Origin: an uncultured bacterium
GTDB taxonomy: Bacteria > Planctomycetota > UBA1135 > GCA-002686595
Reading direction: 5' to 3'
Length of the DNA: 40,705 nucleotides
Assembly: GCA_937910685.1 (NCBI GenBank)
Contig: CALEMP010000024.1
Location: forward strand, 1-40,705
Part shown: piece after piece, positions 33,362-40,705 of the stretch
Position numbering within the stretch: the first letter of the stretch is position 1
How the letters are laid out: every line of letters starts with the position of its first letter
Position numbers and translations under genes: made by a program
The notes under the pieces: generated by a model
What the model was told of the DNA's origin: nothing
What the model saw: only the letters and a program-made list of their open reading frames with translations
The model's database searches: none

Positions 33362-34663
33362 CTAAATACCCCAAGATCCACGGGTCGGGCGGGAAAGCAA
33401 GGCGTCGGCGGCGTTATCGTCCAGGAATGTTTCTTTGGTGGGATCCCACTTGAGGGGCCGCCCAAGCTTGGCGGCGATCAAGCCAATTTGGCACAGGGAC
33501 ACGGTGCGATGGCCCACCTCCACCGGTTCGAGGGTCTCCCTGCCCTCTTTGATGGCTTGCAGGAAATCCACTTTGTCTTCAAGGGTGCTTGCGTAGCTGA
33601 CTTCATCCGCCTCGATAGGGGAGTTCAGGATGTCCTTGGAGCTAGCGCTGAGTCCCTTACCGTAGTCTGCTTGTAACCAGCCATCGGTGCCTTCGATGCG
33701 CACATAAGGACGGTCGATTTTGTAGCGTAGTTTTACTCCGTCCGCGTATTCGTATTCCAAGTTGAACTTGGAGACCGTGTTCCAAAGGCCTTTGGAGAAT
33801 TCCCCCGTTCCCGTGACAGATACCGGGCCGGTGCGCTCGGAATTGTTGCACCACTGGACAATGTCGTTCAGGTGCGAACCCCAGTTGGAAATCATGCCGT
33901 TGCAATAGTCGTCGATGCGCATCCAACCGGGCCGAGACCAAGCATGTTGGGGGTGGACCCGTCTTTCCGTGTAGGGGGCATCAAAGGCTGGGCCGAGCCA
34001 CATGTCATAGTCGAAGCCCTTAGGTACGGGCATCGTTTTTTGAGGACCGATGGGCTTGCCGTTGAGGGGATTTGGAACGCCGCTTTCCATGCGCACGATC
34101 TTGCCGATACGGCCATTACGCACAAGCTCGGCCATGCGCCAGAAAAGGCTTTTACCTCGGAATTCGCTGTCTGTGCGACTGACGACTCCCGCGGTAGCGA
34201 CCGCATCGCAAAGAGCACGACCGTGGGCCACACAAGTGGTCAGAGGTTTTTCGATACAAACATGCTTGCCTGCTTGAGCTGCCATGATGCCCATGGGTGC
34301 GTGCCAGTGATCGGGCGTGGAAATCATGACCGCGTCAATGTCACCCCGGGCCAATATGTCTCGGAAGTCGGTGTAGGTCTTGACGTCTGGATTCCGGCTG
34401 CCTTCTTGCTTTCCGTAAAAGGCATCGACCTTGTTCTTGGCTTGCGCCAAACGCCAGGGATCCACATCGCACAGGGCCACCACTTGGGAATCGGGAGACT
34501 GGAGGAACTGGTCAAGGTTCGGCCGCATGGCCTGACGACCCATGCCTAACATGGCGACGGTGATCTTGTTGCTGGGGGCACCGGCCCCAAAAACCCGGGA
34601 GGGCAGAATAAGGGGCATTGCAGCGTAGGTCAGGAAATCGCGGCGTTTGTGCTGAATGGCCAT
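33362..34663 (-). CDS. Tat-exported Gfo/Idh/MocA-family oxidoreductase
   Basis: 433 residues. A twin-arginine signal is visible (RRDFLT at 7-12, then a hydrophobic stretch to FGAGAP), so the protein is folded and loaded with cofactor before export. The Rossmann fold follows: VAMLGMGRQA (36-45) binds NAD(P), with DVD(P) at the end of the next strands. The catalytic-side EKPLTT lies near 137, and later WWPxx-type elements are replaced by HAWSRPGWMRIDDYCNGMISN. It is typical of the large planctomycete MocA-like family, including glycoside-processing members such as the Nagalase/glycosyl hydrolase 109 branch, which keep a tightly bound NAD+. The substrate is unknown. First gene of the pair with the isomerase-like barrel. 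Confidence 0.9.
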   Translation of the reverse strand: MAIQHKRRDFLTYAAMPLILPSRVFGAGAPSNKITVAMLGMGRQAMRPNLDQFLQSPDSQVVALCDVDPWRLAQAKNKVDAFYGKQEGSRNPDVKTYTDFRDILARGDIDAVMISTPDHWHAPMGIMAAQAGKHVCIEKPLTTCVAHGRALCDAVATAGVVSRTDSEFRGKSLFWRMAELVRNGRIGKIVRMESGVPNPLNGKPIGPQKTMPVPKGFDYDMWLGPAFDAPYTERRVHPQHAWSRPGWMRIDDYCNGMISNWGSHLNDIVQWCNNSERTGPVSVTGTGEFSKGLWNTVSKFNLEYEYADGVKLRYKIDRPYVRIEGTDGWLQADYGKGLSASSKDILNSPIEADEVSYASTLEDKVDFLQAIKEGRETLEPVEVGHRTVSLCQIGLIAAKLGRPLKWDPTKETFLDDNAADALLSRPTRGSWGI

Positions 34664-34713
34664 TGGGGAGGGTTGGGTTAGGGTAGGTGACCCAGTCGCT
34701 TAGTTATGGAGAG

Positions 34714-34719
34714 AGTCTA
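34714..34719 (-). promoter_or_regulatory. -10-like TAGACT upstream of the oxidoreductase
   Basis: On the reverse strand CGCTAGACTC is shared exactly with the promoter of the 5592 sulfatase. Here it lies 50 bases before ATG 34663, so this mRNA would have a leader. CCTACCCTA (34687-34679), also found upstream of nanA, lies within that leader. Confidence 0.35.
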
Positions 34720-34838
34720 GCGTCTTTTCTGCCAAGCATACCGGGTGCTGGATCTGAAATTGATCGGTGGCTCCCAAAGGGGCTGCGTGAATCTTGACGT
34801 GGTTCCGGATACAAGTATTGCTGGCTCAATCGGGAAGT

Positions 34839-34844
34839 TAGAAT
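34839..34844 (+). promoter_or_regulatory. -10-like TAGAAT, 7 bases before sulfatase ATG
   Basis: TAGAAT (five of six consensus bases) ends seven bases before ATG 34852, predicting a leaderless mRNA. TTGCTG at 34818-34823 is a poor -35 at 15 bases. Confidence 0.5.
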
Positions 34845-34851
34845 AACACAC

Positions 34852-36444
34852 ATGAACGATCGAGTAGCAGTTTGTTGGATCGGTGTTGTGACGCTTTTGG
34901 GTGCAAGCTCTGGGGCGAGTTCAAACGTGCAGGCGCAACGGCCGCCCAACATCCTTTTTATTCTGGCGGATGATTTGGGTTGGCGGGACCTTTCCAACGA
35001 AGGGTCGACCTTTTATGAGAGCCCTCACATCGACTCGATCGCCGCGGCAGGCATGAAGTTCACCCGGGGGTATGCGACTTGCCGGGTGTGCAGTCCGTCC
35101 CGTGCAAGCATCATGACCGGTAAGTATCCGCCGCGGCATGGGGTGACCGATTGGATTGGTGCAGCGACGGGAGAGGGTTGGCGCAAGGCTGGGCGACATG
35201 ATTCCCTCTTGCCCCCCGAGTATGTCCATGGACTTGGGTCCGACGAAATCACTTTGGCCGAGGCTTTGCGCGGGGCTGGATATCGCACGTTCTTTGCGGG
35301 CAAGTGGCACCTTGGATCCAAGGGATCCTGGCCCACCGACCATGGGTTTGAAGTCAATCGCGGCGGTTGGGATGTGGGTAGTCCTCGCGGTGGATATTTC
35401 GCGCCCTACAATAACCCGAATCTGGAACAGGGCGCAGATGGTGAGTGCTTGCCCATTCGCCTCGGCAAGGAAACTGCGGCATTCATTCAAGAGCACAAAG
35501 ACGAGCCCTTCCTGGCTTATCTGTCCTTTTACTCGGTGCACGGGCCAATTCAAACCACCGAGGCCCTTTGGTCTAAGTACCAGGCCAAGGCGGTCAAGCA
35601 GGGCTTGGCAGAAAAGCGTTTCATCTTCGACCGGCGCTTGCCCGTACGCCAGGTTCAAGATTGTCCCATCTACGGCGGCATGGTTGAGTCCATGGATGCC
35701 GCGGTGGGGATTGTGCTGGCCAAGTTGAAAGAGTTGGACCTCGAAGACAACACGATCATTTGCTTCACGTCGGACAACGGCGGCGTGGCCTCGGGGGATT
35801 CCTCTCCCACCAGCAACTTGCCCCTGCGCGGCGGTAAGGGGCGTCAATGGGAGGGCGGCATTCGCGAGCCCTTCTACATCAGCGCGCCGGGGACGACTTC
35901 TGCCGGCTCCCTGTCTGCTTCCCCAGTGAGTGGAATCGATTGGTACCCGACTCTCTTGGAGCTGGCCGGTGTGCCCATGCCGGAGGGGCAGGATGTAGAC
36001 GGGGTGAGCTTGGTCCCGCTCCTCGCGGGCGAGTCCATGGCTGAACGTTCCCTCTTTTGGCACTACCCGCACTATGGGAATCAAGGGGGCGAGCCTTCCT
36101 CGATTGTGACCATGGGGGATTGGAAGTTGATCCACTATCACGAGGACGGCCGGGATGAGCTCTATCACCTGGGCCAAGATGTGGGAGAGCTAAACGACCT
36201 GGCTGCGAAGCAACCCGAGCGCGCTTTTGCCATGCGCATGACCCTCGACACCTGGCTCAAATCCAGTGGTGCTAAGATGCCCGTCCCCGATACCCAATTT
36301 GACTCTGCTGCGCGATCAAGCCGCTGGGAGAGACTCTTGGGTCCTGGTATGCAGCGCCTTGAAAAATTGCACAGGGGCTACTTGGACAAGGGCTGGTCCC
36401 CGAACAAGAAGTGGTGGGGCAGCTCAATCAATATCGTACAGTGA
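34852..36444 (+). CDS. Secreted formylglycine-dependent sulfatase
   Basis: 530 residues. The signal peptide runs to about residue 29 (SSNVQAQ). Metal ligands are D40/D41 in FILADDLGW. The formylglycine motif is C80-S-P-S-R84, in CRVCSPSRASIMTGKYPPRHG. GKWHLG follows, then the second metal site IICFTSDNGG and SNLPLRGGKGRQWEGGIREP, the last characteristic of the aryl/N-acetylgalactosamine-sulfatase-like subfamily common in planctomycetes. The C-terminal extension (about 460-530, basic and Trp-rich) goes past the usual end. It is divergent from the oxidoreductase across a 188-base control region. The Dabb gene starts 22 bases after its stop and is probably co-transcribed. Confidence 0.93.
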   Translation: MNDRVAVCWIGVVTLLGASSGASSNVQAQRPPNILFILADDLGWRDLSNEGSTFYESPHIDSIAAAGMKFTRGYATCRVCSPSRASIMTGKYPPRHGVTDWIGAATGEGWRKAGRHDSLLPPEYVHGLGSDEITLAEALRGAGYRTFFAGKWHLGSKGSWPTDHGFEVNRGGWDVGSPRGGYFAPYNNPNLEQGADGECLPIRLGKETAAFIQEHKDEPFLAYLSFYSVHGPIQTTEALWSKYQAKAVKQGLAEKRFIFDRRLPVRQVQDCPIYGGMVESMDAAVGIVLAKLKELDLEDNTIICFTSDNGGVASGDSSPTSNLPLRGGKGRQWEGGIREPFYISAPGTTSAGSLSASPVSGIDWYPTLLELAGVPMPEGQDVDGVSLVPLLAGESMAERSLFWHYPHYGNQGGEPSSIVTMGDWKLIHYHEDGRDELYHLGQDVGELNDLAAKQPERAFAMRMTLDTWLKSSGAKMPVPDTQFDSAARSSRWERLLGPGMQRLEKLHRGYLDKGWSPNKKWWGSSINIVQ

Positions 36445-36466
36445 AGACCGCACCACAGAAAATATC

Positions 36467-36769
36467 ATGCTGACCCACACCGTCTTCTTCACCCTGCTGG
36501 ACTCGTCTCCGGAAGCCATCCAAGCTCTCATCGAGGGAGCCAAAACCCACTTGGCACCCCACGAAGGCATTCGCCACTTTAGCGCGGCCCCTCGTGCCCA
36601 AGGCCTCGACCGACCCGTCACAGACACCGCCTTTCACGTGGCCCTGTGCATCGCGTTTGAATCCCGGGCGGCCCACGATTTGTATCAAGAGACCCCGGCT
36701 CACCAGCGCTTCATCGATGGGCTGGAATCCAACTGGGCTGAGGTGCGCGTGTTTGATTCAGAGGGCTAG
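36467..36769 (+). CDS. Dabb (stress-responsive A/B barrel) family protein
   Basis: 100 residues from ATG at 36467. The protein opens MLTHTVFFTLLD, then helix PEAIQALIEGAKTHLA, then the GIRHFSAAPRA strand, FHVALCIAFESRAAHDLYQE and HQRFIDGLE. This is the ferredoxin-like alpha/beta barrel of the Dabb family, with the His4 near the N-terminus and the Y-x-x-P-x-H pattern near residue 77. Dabb proteins are small cytoplasmic dimers; some are cyclases, most are uncharacterised. Its stop and that of the next sulfatase are 9 bases apart and convergent. Confidence 0.85.
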   Translation: MLTHTVFFTLLDSSPEAIQALIEGAKTHLAPHEGIRHFSAAPRAQGLDRPVTDTAFHVALCIAFESRAAHDLYQETPAHQRFIDGLESNWAEVRVFDSEG

Positions 36770-36778
36770 GCGAGCCTC

Positions 36779-38167
36779 TCATTTCTTGTTGCGCTTGGGC
36801 AGCTCAATCCCCGTGGCCTCGCAGGCAGCCTTGAGGTTGAAGCCGTTGCTCTTGAGGTTCCAGATGGGGCTTTCCCTGTGGGCTTCCGCCATCTTGGCCC
36901 GCAGTGTGGCCACGATTTTCGGATGTGCCGCGGCGATGTTTTGGCTTTCTCCCAGATCGGTTTCTAAGTCAAACAATTGAAACGTGTCCTTCTTTAGATT
37001 CGGAATCACGCCCTTCCACTTGCCCATACGGATGGCCCTATTCATGTTGCCTTCATAGAGCTCAAAGTAGAGGTACTCGTGCTGTTTTTGGTTGGCTGCT
37101 TCGCCGAGTAAAGTGGGCACAAAGGAGATCCCATCGTGCTCCCCCTTGGGTTTACCACCGGACAGGTCGGCCAGGGTCGGCATCATGTCCCAGAACGCCG
37201 ACAGGTGATCGGTCGTACCACCGGGCTGGATCGTTCCCGGCCAATAGGCCACAAGCGGCACGCGCAATCCTCCCTCATACATGGAGCGCTTGATGCTTCG
37301 CAGGGGTCCCGAGGCTTGGAAGAAGTCTTTTGCACCGGCCGCACCATGGGTCCCATGGTCCGAGGTGAACAGGATCAGGGTGTTCTTATCGATGCCCAGC
37401 TCGCGCAACTTGTCGGCGATGGCTCCCACATCTCGATCCATGCGGGTGATCATCGCGGCTTGAGCCTTTTGGTTCTTGGTCCAGGGCTTGTCCGCGTAGA
37501 TTCCAAGTTCTGGAACTTGGAACTTGGCATGGGGGATGCAGTAGGGCAGATACAGAAAGAAGGGGCGCTTCTTGTTCTCTTCGATGAATCGAATTGCTTC
37601 AGCGGTCAACAGGTCGTGGGAATAGGTCTTTTTATCCAACTCGACCCGTTGATCGTTACGCCAAAGATGGTCCGGGTAGTAGTTGTGAGCGTGGCGCTGA
37701 TCGTAATAGCCAAAGAACTCATCAAAGCCCTGCTTGACCGCATAGCCTGAATCGTGCGCGCTGCCGAGGCCCCACTTACCGATGCAAGCTGTGCGGTATC
37801 CAACACGCTGCATCATGCGCCCGATCGTCTCGGTCCCCTCCGGAATCGGCGTCTGCCCATCGGGATATCCCGGGCTATTGGCGCGAATGAACGTGTGCCC
37901 CGTGTGCAAGCCGGTCATCAGGGAACAGCGCGTGGGCGCACACACCGATGTTCCCGCGTAGTGCTGCGTAAAGCGCAAACCTTTTGCCGCAAGAGCATCA
38001 ATTCGCGGCGTCTGAATCTTCTCCTGCCCATAACAGCCGAGATCCGCGTACCCCATGTCATCCGCCATGATGTAAATCACATTGGGCTGCTCCTCCGCCG
38101 AAGCGCCTTCTCCCAAGAGAAACCCAATCAACAAGAAGGCCATGACCCAACCGATGTACTTTTCCAT
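36779..38167 (-). CDS. Secreted formylglycine-dependent sulfatase
   Basis: 462 residues with signal peptide (hydrophobic 6-19, cleavage near GASAEE). Metal ligands are D36/D37 in YIMADDMGYADLG. The formylglycine motif is C76-A-P-T-R80, with Thr in place of the commoner Ser, in SVCAPTRCSLMTG; it still meets the CxPxR minimum. GKWGLGS replaces GKWHLG near residue 124. The second metal site is LILFTSDHGTHG. The C-terminal region is LFDLETDLGESQNIA. The stop lies 9 bases from that of the Dabb gene. The start is fixed by signal peptide and by CATACT seven bases upstream. Confidence 0.92.
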   Translation of the reverse strand: MEKYIGWVMAFLLIGFLLGEGASAEEQPNVIYIMADDMGYADLGCYGQEKIQTPRIDALAAKGLRFTQHYAGTSVCAPTRCSLMTGLHTGHTFIRANSPGYPDGQTPIPEGTETIGRMMQRVGYRTACIGKWGLGSAHDSGYAVKQGFDEFFGYYDQRHAHNYYPDHLWRNDQRVELDKKTYSHDLLTAEAIRFIEENKKRPFFLYLPYCIPHAKFQVPELGIYADKPWTKNQKAQAAMITRMDRDVGAIADKLRELGIDKNTLILFTSDHGTHGAAGAKDFFQASGPLRSIKRSMYEGGLRVPLVAYWPGTIQPGGTTDHLSAFWDMMPTLADLSGGKPKGEHDGISFVPTLLGEAANQKQHEYLYFELYEGNMNRAIRMGKWKGVIPNLKKDTFQLFDLETDLGESQNIAAAHPKIVATLRAKMAEAHRESPIWNLKSNGFNLKAACEATGIELPKRNKK

Positions 38168-38188
38168 GGCTGCCAGTATGAGGCAGCC
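38168..38188 (-). promoter_or_regulatory. -10 hexamer CATACT inside a perfect palindrome at the sulfatase start
   Basis: GGCTGCC (38168-38174) and GGCAGCC (38182-38188) are exact inverted copies separated by seven bases. On the reverse strand the gap holds CATACT (38180-38175), which ends seven bases before ATG 38167. A protein bound here would cover the -10 and the start codon. Confidence 0.5.
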
Positions 38189-38276
38189 CCGAAGGTAGCA
38201 CCTCCCATTTATTACAAGAGGCGCTGCCTTTATGGGTCGGCATCCTGCGAGCGCTGCCTAGGCTGCCTGGGGCAGC
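38168..38276. repeat. Cluster of six GCTGCC/GGCAGC half-sites
   Basis: The 110-base gap between the sulfatase and the SASA esterase contains GCTGCC at 38169-38174, 38223-38228, 38253-38258 and 38262-38267, and GGCAGC at 38182-38187 and 38271-38276. GCGCTGCCT is repeated exactly 30 bases apart (38221 and 38251). The last pair forms the hairpin GCTGCC-TGG-GGCAGC, ending one base before the SASA stop codon and possibly serving as its terminator. Confidence 0.5.
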
Positions 38277-38277
38277 G

Positions 38278-39240
38278 TCACTTGTCCTTGGGCTTGGCTG
38301 CGCGCTCGGTTCCCAATAGGGCGAGCATTGCTTTTCCCATACCATCGCCGATCAGGTAGTAGGTCTCGGCGTTGTTGTTCCAGTGGTAGGCCTGGCCCGA
38401 GGGCGAGACCTCCTTGGGACGATAGAAGTCTCTGGTTCCGACGAAGGCCACGCTGCCGTGAAATTCCTTGCGCTGTGCGACGGCGGCCTGGGCATTCATG
38501 AGCGAGAGAGCACGGGGGTGGTTCTCATCGGGTCCGCTCATGCCGGTCTCAGCAATCACGAAGGGCAGGTCGGGGCTGTCCAATTCCTTGCGCGCGTCGC
38601 GGATGAAGCAGGAGAGGTTGTGCTCGTAAGCGTCGTTGAAGGCTTGGTTGACCCGGTCGTTCCAACCCTGATGCCAGCCGATGCCCAGCATCTCGTAGCC
38701 ATCGTGCTCGATGTGGGGGAAGCGCCCGTCGAGGTCACTGAGGACCTCGCGGATCTGGGCGAACAGGGCCGTGTAGGACTCGCCGACCTCTCCCCCCGCG
38801 CTCGGTGGTCGGAAATCCTTCCCGATGCTCTTGCCTCCCCAGGCGACTTTGATCAGCAGTACGGGCTCGTCGAAGGCTTCGCCGACCACGTGTCCGAAGC
38901 CCAGTTCGGGTCCTATCTTTCCCTCGTCCCCGCCGTAGCCGACTGACAGCTGTCCCCCGCGGTCGAAATAGGAAATCCACACGTCCTCGCGCAAGACCCA
39001 GTCGCCATCTCCGTCGATGAGGTGGCTGTATCTCTTGCTCTTCGCGGTCGACTTCACCAGGTGCTCAAGGCTTCCCTGGCCGCCGTTGCGGTCGGGGTTG
39101 GCCTTGACCTCACCGGCCCCGACCATGTTGGACTGCCCGGCGAGGATGAAGACCTTGAGCGGGGCCTGTTTGGTGGGAGTCGAGAGGGGCGCGGCGCTCA
39201 GGAGCACGAGCGCGAGGAGGGGGTAGAGGCGTAGATCCAT
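38278..39240 (-). CDS. Secreted SASA/DUF303-type carbohydrate O-acetylesterase
   Basis: 320 residues from ATG at 39240. Signal peptide 1-20 (LYPLLALVLLSAAPLS). The nucleophile motif is GQSNMVG with Ser37. GWHQGWND is the conserved central block, and a C-terminal YHWNNNAETYYLIGDGMG supplies the catalytic His. This is the SGNH-type sialate O-acetylesterase/acetylxylan esterase family (SASA, CE6-like). It is expected to remove O-acetyl groups from sugars outside the cytoplasm. A sialate substrate would fit the nan operon 28 kb away, but xylan or other plant or algal glycans are equally possible. A longer frame upstream has no signal peptide and is rejected as the start. Confidence 0.88.
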   Translation of the reverse strand: MDLRLYPLLALVLLSAAPLSTPTKQAPLKVFILAGQSNMVGAGEVKANPDRNGGQGSLEHLVKSTAKSKRYSHLIDGDGDWVLREDVWISYFDRGGQLSVGYGGDEGKIGPELGFGHVVGEAFDEPVLLIKVAWGGKSIGKDFRPPSAGGEVGESYTALFAQIREVLSDLDGRFPHIEHDGYEMLGIGWHQGWNDRVNQAFNDAYEHNLSCFIRDARKELDSPDLPFVIAETGMSGPDENHPRALSLMNAQAAVAQRKEFHGSVAFVGTRDFYRPKEVSPSGQAYHWNNNAETYYLIGDGMGKAMLALLGTERAAKPKDK

Positions 39241-39454
39241 AAGAAGTGTCGTTGGGTAAACTCCAATCCTACAGGCTTGTGGGGCGTTCAGGGCGACTGA
39301 TGCCGGGTGCCAGCACATGATCCGCTGGCGTTTGGCAGCCTTTGGATCACAGCCGTGGTACTGACAGGGCGTCATCCCTACGGCGGAGCTCCGACCTGAC
39401 GGGTAGGAGGCAACCGTATCTTCGCCGAGGACACACCGGGTCATCCCTAGACCG

Positions 39455-39460
39455 TATGGT
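39455..39460 (+). promoter_or_regulatory. -10-like TATGGT, 6 bases before esterase ATG
   Basis: TATGGT ends six bases before ATG 39467, again predicting a leaderless mRNA. GGCAGCC (39334-39340) and an imperfect CATCCCTA repeat (39374-39381, 39442-39449) lie in the same 226-base divergent region. Confidence 0.38.
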
Positions 39461-39466
39461 TGGTGC

Positions 39467-40378
39467 ATGATTCCCTCACTCCTGTACATCGCCTTGCTCC
39501 TTGGTTGTCAGTCCCCTCAAGTCGCTCTCGCCGAGGAGTCGCTCCCAGAGCCCCAAGAAATCGTGCTATGGCCGGATGGGGTTCCAGGTGCAGCAGCGAT
39601 CGTCCCCAAAGAGGTCGTGAGCGGTGGTGCGGGTGACCTGCATTTGGCTGAGGTGCATGTGCCCAGCGTGACTGTCTATCTTCCCGCACGGGACAAAGCG
39701 AATGGGTGCGCAGTGATTATTTGCCCCGGTGGCGGTTACGGCATCCTTGCCATCGATAAAGAAGGTCACGACATCGCCCGTTGGTTTGCCTCGCACGGCG
39801 TTGCCGGGATCGTCTTGAAGTACCGTATGCCTCGTCCGACGGGTCATGTTTTTGGCCACGAGGCTCCCCTTGATGATTGTCGTGCATCACTTGCTCTTGT
39901 GCGCAGTCGTGCAACCGCTTGGGGCATTGACCCCAAGCGTGTTGGGGTGATGGGATTTTCCGCTGGAGGACACCTCGCAAGCAGCGCGTCGGTGCTGTTG
40001 ACGAAACAAGCGCCTGCATTCACGGTGCTGGTCTATCCGGTGATCTCGATGAAATCCGGCATCACCCACGGTGGATCTCGTAGGAATCTCCTTGGACCCG
40101 ATCCAAGCGAGGATCTCGTCGCGCGCTTCTCTAGCGAACTGCAGATCTCGCCTCGCACTCCGCCAGCATTCTTGGTGCACACTCAAGACGACCCCATCGC
40201 TCTGGCAAACTCCCGGCTTTATGCCCTAGGCCTTGAAAAGGCCAAGGTCCCATTCGAACTGCATGTCTTTTCAAAGGGTGGCCACGGCTACGGAATGCGC
40301 CGGCCTGAGCTTCCCGTGGGGCAATGGCCGAACCTGCTCTTAGCCTGGATGGGTGAAAGCGGTTGGTTGGATAAATAG
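39467..40378 (+). CDS. Exported alpha/beta hydrolase, acetylesterase-like
   Basis: 303 residues. The N-terminus MIPSLLYIALLLGC has a lipobox ending at Cys14, so it may be a lipoprotein. The oxyanion region is IICPGGGYG (85-92). The nucleophile elbow is GFSAGG with Ser165. The acid is likely in HTQDDP (about 242) and the base His273 in GGHGYG. This is the pattern of BD-FAE/acetyl-xylan-esterase-like hydrolases (the 'xylanase/chitin deacetylase' or ester hydrolase group of planctomycetes). Expected to release acetyl or similar acyl groups from sugars. Divergent from the SASA esterase, which suggests shared control. Confidence 0.88.
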   Translation: MIPSLLYIALLLGCQSPQVALAEESLPEPQEIVLWPDGVPGAAAIVPKEVVSGGAGDLHLAEVHVPSVTVYLPARDKANGCAVIICPGGGYGILAIDKEGHDIARWFASHGVAGIVLKYRMPRPTGHVFGHEAPLDDCRASLALVRSRATAWGIDPKRVGVMGFSAGGHLASSASVLLTKQAPAFTVLVYPVISMKSGITHGGSRRNLLGPDPSEDLVARFSSELQISPRTPPAFLVHTQDDPIALANSRLYALGLEKAKVPFELHVFSKGGHGYGMRRPELPVGQWPNLLLAWMGESGWLDK

Positions 40379-40532
40379 GAGCTGCTCCATGTTGCGGAAG
40401 TTCCCGCTGGCCATCTCGGAAAAGACTGCAATGAGGCCCCGTCAGCGACCAAACCCCCGATATTGAGGAGGGAGAGGTGTCCGCTCCATTCCTGCGTTGC
40501 AGGTAAGCCGACGGCTGGTTCCGTTTTTCTTG

Positions 40533-40538
40533 TAGGCT
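40533..40538 (+). promoter_or_regulatory. -10-like TAGGCT, 7 bases before lipoprotein ATG
   Basis: TAGGCT ends seven bases before ATG 40546. No -35 and no Shine-Dalgarno sequence are visible; a leaderless mRNA is predicted. Confidence 0.38.
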
Positions 40539-40545
40539 GGTGCAC

Positions 40546-40705
40546 ATGAACATCAGATTAACTCTCCTCCCGTGCAGCCTGCTGCTCTTCAGCTGCACCC
40601 AAATCACCAAGGACGAAGCCGGGAATGCCCCTCAAGGCCAGGTCGCCGATGAGGCTGTCCAGCCGATCCCTGTCTCCGAGGAGATGGTCGCGGCTGTCGC
40701 CCTGC
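40546..40705 (+). CDS. Lipoprotein, N-terminal fragment cut by the window edge
   Basis: 53 codons are visible before the sequence ends. The start MNIRLTLLPCSLLLFSC is a lipoprotein signal with lipobox LFSC (Cys17). What follows is acidic and Gln/Ala-rich (DEAGNAPQGQVADEA), a typical flexible linker after the lipid anchor. The family cannot be told from this piece. Confidence 0.75.
   Translation, partial: MNIRLTLLPCSLLLFSCTQITKDEAGNAPQGQVADEAVQPIPVSEEMVAAVAL

Noticed and set aside
36761..36778. Possible terminator hairpin between the Dabb gene and the convergent sulfatase
   Set aside because: The stem (GAGGGCT against AGCCTC) needs a bulge and is short; it is too weak to call.
38278..39489. 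An 83-residue longer start of the SASA esterase
   Set aside because: The extension lacks a signal peptide, would run through the divergent control region and overlap the start of the 39467 gene; ATG 39240 gives a good signal peptide.
1..40705. CRISPR arrays, tRNA or rRNA genes, insertion sequences
   Set aside because: I found no regularly spaced repeats, cloverleaf-like or rRNA-like sequence, and no transposase or integrase motifs.

Overview
The window looks like an accessory, glycan-oriented stretch of a Planctomycetota (PVC-group) chromosome. That assignment is an inference from gene content. There are four secreted formylglycine-type sulfatases, a 1280-residue beta-propeller/HEAT/NPCBM/cytochrome c/DUF1080 protein of the PVC type, a Tat-exported Gfo/Idh/MocA oxidoreductase beside a secreted xylose-isomerase-like barrel, a Kelch-symporter fusion, and many exported proteins of unknown function. 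The DNA is moderately GC-rich. I saw no rRNA, tRNA, CRISPR array, transposase or phage gene.

Layout. 1-379 (-): 5' part of a DUF2238-like membrane protein. 517-4065 (+): a secreted protein with two cysteine-rich repeats and an ATP-grasp ligase, convergent with a sulfatase (4087-5592, -). 5593-6162: the only long stretch without a confident gene; it carries hairpins and the control region of the next operon. 6163-10971 (+): a sialic acid catabolic operon (aldolase, Kelch-mutarotase/Na+ symporter fusion, AGE epimerase). 11012-20986 (+): a seven-gene cassette in which all six junctions are 4-base stop/start overlaps. It encodes a giant propeller/LamG/methyltransferase-like protein, a protein with membrane segments at both ends, an FtsX/MacB-type permease with its LolD-type ATPase, a tandem two-domain ModA-like binding protein, a ModB-like permease and a ModC-like ATPase. 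21116-24340 (+): a transglutaminase-like/discoidin protein and a thioredoxin-like protein without active-site cysteines. 24359-34663 (-): a small membrane protein, the 1280-residue PVC protein, two hypothetical proteins, an SGNH-like lipoprotein, a sulfatase, a sugar-isomerase-like protein and an oxidoreductase. 34852-36769 (+): sulfatase and Dabb protein. 36779-39240 (-): sulfatase and SASA-type esterase. 39467-40705 (+): an alpha/beta hydrolase and the start of a lipoprotein gene.

Working together. The sialate genes can take up Neu5Ac, mutarotate it, cleave it to ManNAc and pyruvate, and convert ManNAc to GlcNAc by the AGE route. No nanE-type epimerase or kinase is present. The sulfatases, SASA esterase and alpha/beta hydrolase would strip sulfate and acyl groups from marine or mucin-like glycans. 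The most unusual part is the overlap cassette 11012-20986, which joins an oxyanion-type importer with a MacB/Lol-type exporter and a huge exported scaffold. Its function is not known to me.

A second theme concerns gene starts. Eight genes that start transcription units have a -10-like hexamer ending only 6-7 bases before the start codon, which predicts leaderless mRNAs. Most genes inside operons instead have Shine-Dalgarno sequences. All protein assignments come from reading motifs by eye; no database search was run.
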